64,000 bases of DNA. Origin: Paragordius varius (Eukaryota; Nematomorpha). The notes below the pieces were generated by a model, which was not told where the DNA came from, made no database searches, and saw nothing but the letters and a program-made list of their open reading frames with translations. How positions within the stretch are numbered: position 1 is the first letter of the stretch; every line of letters begins with the position of its first letter. The translations under genes were made by a program, and so were the position numbers. Positions 12,301-23,900 of the stretch are shown here, in pieces. The stretch spans positions 5,146,001 through 5,210,000 of the forward strand of contig OZ176050.1 in the NCBI GenBank assembly GCA_964247055.1. Direction: 5' to 3'.

Positions 12301-15300
12301 CAGTCAAAAATGCTACTGACTCTCACGAGGTGAATATTGATAAGTTGAATCGCAATGAAAACGAGAGAGTAGGGGATGATGTATTAGTAGATAATATGGA
12401 AATTAGATGTATACTATGTCCTGATATACGCTATCCTGCAGCTTTTAAGGGCGTTTCATTCCCAACTTCCTATTCAAATCTAAATTGTTCTTCAATGGCA
12501 AAAAATGGCTCTCAAGAATTATCCATTAATCAAGCACACATTCAAAAATTAATGTCTGTTTTACAAAAACAAAAATCTATAACTTTGAATTCCCTATTGC
12601 GAAAGAGAGGGAGAAACAATGATAAAAATGCTAAAACTGAAACTTTTTTAACCCATAAAAAGCATGGCAAAAGATTGGGAAACAATCAACAAAAAGGTAA
12701 AATTATGATTGACGATTTTCGATGGTTATTATATTAATAAAATTTGAATGAATGATATGTTTCACTTATGTGCAATAGTTTAAAAAATTCTTTCCTTTTT
12801 ATTTTTGCGCTTAAGTTTTATTTTTTGCCTGAAGTTTTGGGTGTTTCCTAATTACCACCAATTATTATTTAAAATAATAATTTATTTTATATTATAGACA
12901 CTTCCATTTCTTTTGACAATTTATGGGCACATATAGTTTGCGCGCTATGGATCCCTGAAGTATCTTTTGGTAATTATATTTCCTATTCAATTATGTATCA
13001 AATACAAGTATTTAACTTTTTATCCGTTTCTGGGATCAAACGGTTCCAGTCTTGGTCTGCATATATTTTAAACGGTGTTAATAATAATTTAGATTACCAG
13101 TTTTAAAACAATTTTTATTAAACAAATTACGAATTTTAGCCTTAATCCAAGGTTAAGATTTCTTATTAAATTAAAATTAAAAATAATAACTCTACGCATC
13201 TTAACAATATCTTCAAATGCGTACAAAGGATTAGATTTATACTTACGCCCTAAAATTATTTTTCTTAATATTTTTAAAATGATGCGTAAAGATTATAAAA
13301 TCATATCTATAATAACTGTACAAAAGTTGCTTTAACATTTTTCTTACATTCATAGGAAACACCGTTTTTCTCGAACCTATCGATAATATTGACCGTATCC
13401 CATGGGCCCGATGGAGGTTAACATGTTACATTTGTGGGATGCGGAATGCAGGTGCCTGTATACAATGCGCTCGTCATAACTGTTATACAGCTTTCCATGT
13501 AACGTGTGCTCAATTAGCTGGATTATACATGGTCCTTGATTTACCTAAAACCACTTCTCCCTTTTATCATCAGCCATATAATAAGACAAATAGTAGCATT
13601 ACATCAAAAAGTAGTGAATTGAATATTGGCGAAAATTGTACCAAAATCATTAATGAGAATGCGTTAAAAAATGACAACGATGATACGGTTATAACTTTTT
13701 CTCCACATAAAAAACGACAACATCCGAAAATGGATGTAACAAACTCTCCGGATAAACACACCGTAACTTTTCTAAATATACCATTTACCATTTAAATTCA
13801 CCCTTAAACAATTCGAAATCACCCTAAAATAAAATATATGTTTTTAAAGATTAAAAATTACCTGTAGTTTTATATATTTTTAAAAAATAAAAATTTTGTT
13901 TTAAAATTAAAATAATACTGAAAAAATAATAAACTATGCTATAAAGATGTATTTCATTCAATAATGAGTTATATTAGTTCGAAAACACATAATTTATTTT
14001 TAGGGTGAATTTGAATTGTTCAAGGGTGAATTTGAATTGTTCAAGGGATTTGAACTGTAAATTGTATATAACCCTAAAGATATTATCGCTTTTTTTACAT
14101 CAATAACAATTTTATTTTTGTAAAATTATCAAAATTTGATACTGTTATCTAAATTGATTTTGATTAGCCAGATAAATAAGTGAATAAATCCCTTTTCTCT
14201 TAAGTATTGAGATACATAATATATTATGCATCCCGTTTTAATTCCTAATTAGACTAATTTAAACCTTACACAATCACCAATCAAAGCATTGACGTCAGAG
14301 ATGATTAATACCCCAATCTCGTCGTCAAATAACTCATCATTAGTTACTTACAACAACCAGAGGAAAAATACAGATTCGAAACATAAAACTCGTCGTATAA
14401 CGTTTGAAACTATTTCAACCAGTGTTGGACTTTCACCTGATAAATTAAATCCTAATAATTATCATCATGCCACTTCAATATACAATAGTACTCCCTTGAA
14501 AATATCAATTCCAAACACTTATCACAATGATGAAAAAACGTGCCACGAAATAACGACCAAAAAGACACCTAATTGTAGTTTGAATTCTCATTCGACTGGA
14601 CCCCTGTCTCCAGGGGCTGTTAAGAAATTAGCTTATTGCCATCTCCATACTCCGACCAATTTAACAGATGAAGATTGGTCTAAATCCTGGTCTATTCGAA
14701 AAACAGCCAAATCATTCACTCTGCCTGTAACTGATCCATATTTTTCTTCGCGACATAAAACGACCAAATCTAATTTGATGCAGAGAAAACCAGGGGATAT
14801 TGCGTAACTGAAAATTTTATTTCCATTTTTTATGGAATTTTTTTAATTTAATAAGTATTTTAAAATTCGGCTTGCTACAAATATGTAATAGTTATTCAAA
14901 CTTTGACAACCATACAAATTTTATAAAAACTAAAATTCACATACATAACTCTCTACTATCAACCCAAATTTTTCATCTATTCAATAAACTTAAAAATATA
15001 TTTATTTTTTTCAGTGAGAATACTGTCCTATCTTCAAACAAACAATATCACGAAGCAAAAGGGCAAGATGATTTAGTATCCGTAAAATCATTCGCTGCCT
15101 TAAATGTTTCGCAATTGGTGGAACGTGCCCGTCAAATAATTAATAATCAAACCGCTCATATCTACAAGCCTCCACCTGTCGAAATTCCTGACATTCCTTT
15201 AAACGAGTTATTTCAAAGATATTATTTAAATTATTGTATAATAGAGTCTAATTTTAATTTAATTTAAATATATACTTTTTACAAATAATTTTTATTTTAG

Positions 15301-18300
15301 TATTGTCCAAGTTTTGATTATAAATTTTGTAGCTTTAATTTTTATTTTGCAAAATTATTTACTATATTTTTTTAATGTTTTGGACTGTGACTAATAATCG
15401 ATTGACAGCTATAAATGCGGTTACTTATGGTCAAAAGCTGTCATCATTGTGTCAAATTTAAAATGTACGTTGAAACGTCAAACAAAATCAAATTAACGGT
15501 TTATAAATGCATTCAATAGTTTTGAAAATATATTACAACGATTCTGCAAATTTTTAATTCATTTTTTACATTAATTTTAATCACATATTAAACGCTTCAT
15601 TTAATATTTTTGAAATGTTCATTTTTATATAAGCAGTACCGGTTATTATTTACATTCATGAATGGTTAGCTCGACTTAACTGTGATGAATTCAAAAGGCA
15701 TATTATACCTAACTTTGAGATTAAAGAATTTATGATTATAGATTTGCATACTCGATGGTTTATAGTCCAAACTCATATTTTCTATAAAATGTAATAATTG
15801 ACAATACAAATTCTCATATATGACATATTCCTTTTATATATTTTTAGAAAAGAAAAACTTATCCTATGTGACTGGAATGTAAATGCCAAAATGTATGCGG
15901 ATAAAATTATACCATCTTCCACGGCTTTAGACCCCAGTCAACTTGAATTATCTCAAAAAGTAGATCTAGTCAATACCATTATACGTTATTGGAAACTTAA
16001 ACGTATGTCTCGTAATGGGTTTTCACTTCTCAAAATATTTGACCATCAAAATCCGAATTCTAACGCCGCAAACAACGATTTAGATGAAAATCCCATATTT
16101 AATCAGGTTGCTCTTTTGTGATTTTAATAAAATATTTTTTGGCAAAAATGGTATATTATTTGACTAATTCTATAATTGTTTTATTAAAGTTAAATCAATG
16201 GATTACGGAAGAAAATGGAAAGATTGCAGATTATATTACACGCACTTATCAGCAACGTGATATTGAATTGGTAACAAAGTTATTAGCATCGCCTAAACCC
16301 TCTTTCTCTCACATGCAAGAAATGAATTTAAGCAAGCAAAATCATATCAAAAATGAATCCACAAAACACAGAACAAAAAATGATAATCAACTACCAAAAT
16401 GTACTAAAACTAAACAACATCAACAACCAAATTTAACCATGTGGCAATCAATGTTATCTAGCCTATATAAATTAAGGCAAGATTTGGAAAAACTGCGCCT
16501 TTTGGTTGAACTCATACGGAAACGAGAAAAGCTTAAAAAAGAATTGGTAAAAAATTTGGATTACTTACGCAAGTTTTATATATTCGTACCGATATATTTC
16601 AGTTAACTTAATTTTTTGATTTAAAACAGATCCAGACTAAATGGTTTTTGTTTTTGAAAAAAAATTAGCTAAAAATCGGTTTACGATTCATTGTTTTTAA
16701 ACAATTAACCACAAAACATAAACAGATAAGCTTCAAAAAATTATAAATTCTTTTATTTGGAAAAAATATAATCTAAATAATATAAAAAATGTAAATTAGG
16801 TCAACATTTTAATAAAAATTGGGGAAAAGGAATATTTTTCACCGTGGATTTGGATATCTAAAATTATTTCACATATTGTTTTTTGGCTCCTAAACGGTTT
16901 TTAATAAAATTAATGGTTCCGGTTCTGCAGAAATAGTTTTGTTCTGTTACCTGTTATCATATGTTATTTGGAAACAATAAATAATAATTAATTATTTTAG
17001 CTTCAAATAGATTTCATGATCACCAAACAACAAGTAAGATATTTGGCATTATGTTTGGAGAGGTTGTTGGTACACTTGGAGCTTTTGGATTCGCTAAAAA
17101 TCTTTCACCAACCTGTGGACACAAAATTGGTATAGTATTTAATTTGTTTTTTTTAACTATGAAATTTAACCATTGTTTTTGGTTTTTAGATTCCTCAATA
17201 CCTGGATATTATCAAATCACCCATGGATTTTTCCACAATGCGTCGCAAAATAGAAAACCATGATTATACCGATTTATCTCAATTTTCTCAAGATTTTGAT
17301 CTCATGATTGCCAACTGTAAACTGTTTAATCCAATGGATACTATTTTTTATAAAGTGGCAGTAAAGCTTCAAACCCAGGTATAATTTTATTTCATAGCTC
17401 AAAATTTCGTCAACCTAATTTTATACTAAAAATCTTCGTTTAAATTATATTAGTCACAACCGTTATTTCAACAAGCGGAAATTTATTTATCATCTTACAA
17501 TGATACTAATCAGACATCTAATCCACCTCCTATTGATACAAGTGGTACCATAAAAGAAACGCCAACAAAACGCCTTAGAAAACGTCACATTAATAAAACT
17601 GAAACAATTAACTCTGATCTCAATTGTGTAAGCCCAAACAATAAATTATTAATTGATGAAAATGTAACAAAAGCTCAAGATGTAGTCGAAAACGACACAT
17701 TAATAGTTAATAATACCGATGATGATAATATTAAGGATATGCCAACGCTTAAAACACTTCACACTTTTACGGATCGATCTCCAGTATTTGAGGGTAGTGC
17801 TCTTTATTCCCAAAATCGCTCAAAACGTGTCATTACCCGTAATAGTTTTGATAAAACTAACACAACGAATTTCAAAACTGTAATTAATCCTTTTTCGCTA
17901 CCCAAACTCAATCCAATACCAAAAAAATCACCTCATATAATTAAAAGTCAGGGACCAATTGATAAATATCTTATCGTCAAACCAAAATCATTGAATTTTA
18001 TTGATTCTAATCAATCTATCGAACAACATTATTCACCAAATCTTGATACGATAAACAAGGGTTATAGCGATGTTCAAGTAAATAAACGACGCACAAAAGT
18101 CCACAAAGTTTCCACTTATCGCACTAATGCAGGCCTACGACATATTAAACAAATGACAGGTAAAATTAATTTTACTAGTTAATTGTATTAAATTCCTTAG
18201 TTTTACTCAACATATATCTACGATATTTTCATGTAAACATATGTAACATTTTAAAGTTTTTAAGCGAAATATAGATTTTTCCCAAATGTCATTTATAATC

Positions 18301-19955
18301 TGTTATCCTTCATTATTATTCCCTTTTTGTTGTATTGAAATAACCAACAGTTTGTCAACAAGAATGATTTCTAATAAACATATATATTTTTCTCTACCGA
18401 TTATTTCTTAGTTTTTTATATATATTACGTTGTATAATTTTTTAAAATATTTTAAAATCCATAGAAAAATTGCTTCAAACACAATCTGAAATAATGGAAT
18501 TGAAAAGACGAATCAATGCACATACAATCGAAAAACAAAACAAAGGTAATACAAATCAATGTATAAATATTAACTTTCAACAAAAAGTCTAATATGATCT
18601 ATTCATTCTAATCATATTACTTATATGAATTTAATTGAAGTCCATATTAAATCATTTAATAGATTTATACGTGCTAAAAGATCTCAGAAAACAATTAACA
18701 TTCAAGGAGGATTTACTTGTATCTACAAAGCATAAACTTATAAATGCCAAGAAACATCAAACTCGAAGTAATGGATAGTATTTATTGAATTATTTTTATT
18801 TTTGAATTCATTTTATATTTACAGCCATATATTGAACCACAAAAAATATATGTTACTTATAAAACAAAATTCAATTTATACCAATAACGGCCGCAGTTCC
18901 AATATTACAAAAGGGTTTAAAAAAGCTAATAGTTTAATTTTAATTACTGTTAATTATGTTTGGTTGATACCCTTTAAATTTATTTTACTTTTTTAATCAT
19001 AAAAACTTTATTTATTTTTTATTATTTTATGCGTAAAGATATAATTTAAAAACAAACGCTAATATTGGATTATTTTTAGATCAAATAAATGATGAAGACG
19101 AAATTAAACACAATACAATTAATCATAACAACTATACTGAACGGCCCTCAATTTTAGTCACCTTTGATTTGGATAAATTGTTACGAATTCCAATTAATCC
19201 ATCTTTAAATGGCCATAATCATGAAGATAACTCTTCCATATTTTTTAAATCTAAGAAAATTACAAAAATAAATAAATCAAACCAAAATCATATCAAACAA
19301 AATGGTTTTATAAATGATTCAAATTATTTCACGCAAAATCAAATTTACTCAAAAGATAATCCCTCATACTCCTCGTATAATGATATATATTCTGCCAAAC
19401 AGGAACATATAAAAAGTTTGTATTATTATATTTTAAAAATGTAATTTACAATTTTTCTTATTTCAATAATAATTTTTAAATTTTTGTTGTTTTTTTAATC
19501 AAATATATCAAGCATATTTTATTTTTACATTTATTTTTTATAATTTATATTATTGATGTACATATACACTTAAATTTCATTAGGGAAAAATTTAAATTTA
19601 GATATAAGTGGCGCTGATCACACGCAATTAAATGGGCACATCTTTTTTAATGAGGTAAATATTATTATGTACTATTCTTATATATTATATTAATTTGATG
19701 CTAATTAGGTAATTAACTATTAATGATGTTTTTATTTTGAGGAAGCATTCATTATGCTTAGTTAAAAAGATAAAATATATTTTTCAATAACCTAATTACT
19801 GATAAAAAATTACTAAAATCGTACATTATTTTGGTAATAGATATATATAATATAGTTATATCAACATTTTAATTGTTTAGGACTCATCCAGTGATTCTGA
19901 GGATGAACAACCTTTAATTTATCTGAAATCATCGACCGATATCACAAACTCATAA
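9324..19955 (+). CDS. BRPF: BRPF-family protein (EPL-like, PHD-knuckle-PHD, bromodomain; no PWWP)
   Basis: Scaffold of MYST histone acetyltransferase complexes (known of the family). Proposed exons: 9324-9828, 9916-10065, 11304-11502, 12281-12696, 12898-12969, 13356-13762, 14253-14803, 15015-15235, 15637-15790, 15848-16106, 16190-16585, 17001-17114, 17190-17378, 17454-18159, 18465-18545, 18663-18777, 18825-18931, 19080-19415, 19584-19654, 19881-19955. They total 5124 nt (1707 aa) and all phases agree. Seen: an EPL-like segment ([25 protein letters not shown], about aa 120-155); PHD1 ([27 protein letters not shown]); a split zinc knuckle (CILCP, then [13 protein letters not shown]); PHD2 ([45 protein letters not shown]); [11 protein letters not shown] and [16 protein letters not shown]; and a bromodomain (about aa 1118-1220: [31 protein letters not shown], with the acetyl-lysine Asn). 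Odd: large inserts in the PZP module and a C-terminus without PWWP, ending in an acidic [11 protein letters not shown] stretch. Exon 9 and the junctions at 11502, 16585 and 17114 are least certain. AATAAA at 20061. Confidence 0.85.
10066..11303 (+). other. BRPF intron 2 (1238 nt)
   Basis: It splits PHD1 between the PEG and QWLC codons (phase 1). It holds the 160-bp palindromic MITE H1 ending 50 nt before the acceptor; the rest shows nothing recognisable. Confidence 0.7.
11094..11254. repeat. Short palindromic MITE family H, copy H1
   Basis: The ends are inverted copies of each other: CATTTTAATGATTGCTTATT at the left and its near complement ending ATTAAAATG at the right. Internal arms (TATAGTAGGGCAACACAGTA with GTGTATGG) face TCCTGTGTTGTAAATTGCC. 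A second copy lies at 52164-52315. Whole-length hairpin potential. Confidence 0.75.
13777..14070. repeat. MITE family F copy F1, inside BRPF intron 6
   Basis: Starts TATACCATTTACC and ends TGTAAATTGTATATA. The subterminal regions are made of a roughly 20-bp motif (GAACAATTCAAATTCACCCT in one orientation, AGGGTGAATTTGAATTGTTC in the other) repeated two or three times. The core is AATAATACTGAAAAAATAAT with the TATGCTATAAAGATGTATTTC block. Sister copies lie at 29104, 35656, 57033 and 60902. Confidence 0.7.
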
Positions 19956-20902
19956 TTTCTACAAATATTTATTTATCAAATATTATATGTTACATGATTG
20001 ACTTGCGTCTGTTGATATACCAAAACGTAAATATATTAGACCTAGTAAATGTATCTTCCAAATAAATAACATAAATTCAAATTTAACTATTTAATCCCAC
20101 TTTTATAAAATATATTTTTTATCTATTGGTTTTTATGAATAATTAAAACTTTACGTCAAGTATAAGTTTAATCGGAAAGTAGTTATTATATTATATCATG
20201 CGACGAATTAAGGAGATTGATCGCGAAAATCGATAATCATTCTATGTAATCATAAGATAATTTAATTTCGTTTGAAAAATTCAAATTGCATTAAAAAAAT
20301 TTATTTTACCATGTTTAATAAAGAATTTAAGTTAAATAAATTTTTCTGGAAGTAATAATTATCATGAAAAATATTCTTAACAAAATGAAGCTTTTTATCT
20401 GTTAGGATTGGTGAAATATATTTGATTTGAATTAAAAACATCTTGAATAACAAATGAAAACCGTATTTAAAAAATTTATTCATCTCTTAAAATATATATT
20501 AATTGACTATAGTTGTTTAAATAATCTGATTGCATAGAATGGGATTAATTGTTTTAAACATTTAAACGCTGAAATAAGATGTATCCACATACATTACTGT
20601 CATATAAAAAAGTAATTATATTCAATCATACAATATAATAAATAATGTTTTAGACATAAGGTAGGAAGTAGATAAAAAGATTCATATAACCACCTAATAT
20701 ACAATGTATACGGATGGAAATGTAATTAGGCTCAAAATAATAAACATAATCCATATGAGAAGAATGGACTAGCGTTAAAGAATTTTTTAATCGTTAAATA
20801 TTAAAATTGTGAGCACACAATTTTCCCTGATATAAACGTGATAAGTGTGTTAACAATTTTGAGAATAAAGATTCAAAATATAATGATAATTGGTTGGTAT
20901 AT
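19956..20902. other. Intergenic region between convergent BRPF and PP2C
   Basis: The two genes end tail to tail about 950 bp apart. The BRPF polyadenylation signal AATAAA lies at 20061-20066. I saw no repeat or RNA gene here. Frames in this stretch are AT-rich noise. Confidence 0.5.
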
Positions 20903-23900
20903 TCATAATTCCTTCTTTTCTCCATGCGATTTTTGATTGTCAGAAATACTAGCAATTAAATTATTGGTAACATGATGTTCACTTCCTTTAGTTGGTGTTG
21001 GGCTTTGTGGTTGATGAACTTTATCATTATTGGTACTGATGGTACCATGTTTATCTCTTAATTCAACCATTTGCATGTAATACCTAACAAAATTTATATG
21101 TTATCATGACTCATAACGATATCCAATCAAACATTATTTAATAAGCAATGTAAAATCTATAATTCCGTTATCTCACATTAAACAATGCGATATTTTAATT
21201 TAGGGGATTAATGTAATCAATGGTATTCTTATAAGATCCTAATTCCAAGATAATTATAATTAAATCTGGTTTTAGATATTCACCCCTATTGCATTTGCAA
21301 AAATCTGTGTATAAATAATAAATTATGTGTTAGTATAAATTTAAATTGGTAATAAATTTGGCTAAGATATAATAATTTAACTAAGATTAAATTTGTTACA
21401 TACCAAATTAAATGTAAAGATTAGTTAATTATAAACGAATTTCTGCATCCTAGTCAAATACATTACCATCTGTTGATGTCTAAAACTAATTAAAAAGAAT
21501 TTATATATTTCATACCGGTCACAACGATCTAGCCATGCTTGGTAAAGAGTATTGCTAAGAGCTTCATCGTGTTTATCCGCAATTTTTAATTGATCAAACT
21601 CATGTGCAGTCCTTTCGGATATTTTATCTGGGCTTTTGTGATCCTCGCTTGACAAGGAGGAAGAATCGGATATATGATGAGACGTTGGAGATGTCCCACC
21701 TGAGTGATGTACGCTATCCTAATATATATAATATATATCAATCAAAATATTTCAATTAGTTTTGCCTATATTTAGAGTTAATGATAAAATGTTAAAAAAT
21801 ATGCTCCGTCATAATCTTACCTCAACTAATAAAAAATCGATCCTCAGCCTTGTAATAATTTTTTCATCCATTAAAAAATAAGAAAAAAAAATTTATTGTC
21901 ATCCTTAAAATATTATAACGCAAATCCAATTTATTTTAATAACCTTTATTGATTGAACTGCACTTTTTATAAAATTCATAGCGTCATGATGGGCGTGAGG
22001 TGCAGTTTTCATTTGATTTATATGTTCAGATTCATTAGTTACCACCTATATAAATCAATTATTTATATCGAACATAATAAATTATAAAGAAACTAGAGTT
22101 GTATCAAAGTTAATTTTCTTATTGAAATTATTTACATATGTTCTAACTAAAAAACTGATGCCTTAAAATCTAAGTGAGCGCCATACGGCCAATATAGGAG
22201 ATTAGAAACAAATAGAAAAAACGGTCGTTCACGCTTTTAAAGAGCTGGATAAAACTTAAATGTATTCATAAAAACTTTTATAGAGAGCTTAGTAATATGT
22301 TATGACCATGATGAACCTGGTTAGGTGTTGGAAGATATGCTAATAAGATTTATTATCAACATTAAATTTACAAGTATATCAAACTATCCACACATTTGTC
22401 ATACAATAAACTCAAAACCTTTTAACGTAACCATGAATATTAACGTTAATTGTTAATAAAAATTGCTCTTATTCATAAATTATGGGAAAACAATAAATCA
22501 AACAATAAAACTAAAAAAAGATTTAAAAATATCAAAATATACCTCATGATGTTGTGAGTGGCTTACATCGTGATGAATAGTATGTTCAGTAGAGGTGACA
22601 GGAGTCGAAGTTGGAGAGGGATGTAAAAATACAATCAAGATGGCGGTCATATTATCCAAACCACACGCATTGAGTGGACTGTGAGAATCTGGTGCAAGAC
22701 ATTTCACAAATATTTGTTCGCAAATCTATATTTGTTTAATGAAAAAGGCGAATTTTTTATTGAAAATAACTAGATTATTATCTTTTGCTTTTAAAGCGCA
22801 TGGTTAGTTGTTTTTTTACATACTAAAAATATAAATTAATTATAATGCAACTTTGTTAAATAGTTCGTCACCTCTTTAAAGAATAAGTTTAACTTAAATA
22901 TTGGAAACTAAAAATCATACCTACGGCATATATATTTATTAATGACTACTTTAAATTTTTTACATAATATTATTAATTTAAACAAAAGAAATTGAATTTA
23001 AACCTTTAATTAAAAAATAACCAGACTTTCTCAAAATTTAAATTTTATATAAAAACAAGTTTTCTTTCTTTAAAATGGTTAACAAATAAATCATGTGGCG
23101 TTTGTAAAAACTTTTAGTCAAAAAAATATGTTAAAAAAGCATATAATTTATTTTTGATATGCAAATATAATAAAATTTAGTAATTACTTGTTCCGGAGAA
23201 TGGCGATTTAAATGGACTTGAGAAATGACAAAATCGACCGCTTCTTGATTGTTCATTACATCCCAAACACCATCGGATGCTATCAAGATAAAATCTGTGT
23301 CCTCTGTTATGGGTACAATTTTCACTTCGGGTTCAGCTATATAATATATTATATTATATTATAACATTTAATATAGGTGTGCTAAATTACGGACAGAAAT
23401 TAAAAGATTATAGATTGAACACATAACTGAAAACACAAAGTGATATTTTGTCAATAGTTATCGCAAGTTAATTCATAATTAGCAGCACCACTCATCAGTA
23501 TGAGACAATTATTTGATTTGGGGTATTACATATAACTTTTGTTATGTATCTTAGTTTGCAATATAGGTGTAATTTAGTCGGTTATACGAAATTAAATTAA
23601 ATTTAATCACATTTACATGAAATTTAGCTTTAAACATAAAAACTAGTTTTACCCTAGATTTCGACATATACATAACACTTTATACCGCAAATTTTAAATT
23701 TTAAACTATTAATATGTATTTCATCTTATAAATTATATTAAGCTAAAGCGACACCCCAAAGTAAAATATAATGTCACGTTTGTTAAGCTAATTTAATATT
23801 ATTAAATCTTTCTACTATATCGCTAATTCAAAAAAATATGATCTATTATTTGTAAATATCAGACTCTAAAATCGGGGGCAATAATTTTTTACTCATGAAC

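Noticed and set aside
17115-17135. A 21-nt intron in BRPF exon 12 (GTGGAC...TATAG)
   Set aside because: The sequence that would follow (TATTTAATTTG...) has no bromodomain match; the exon at 17190 does.
21822-21880. Candidate extra PP2C exon ([13 protein letters not shown]...)
   Set aside because: No AG acceptor gives the required phase; neighbouring exons join in phase without it.
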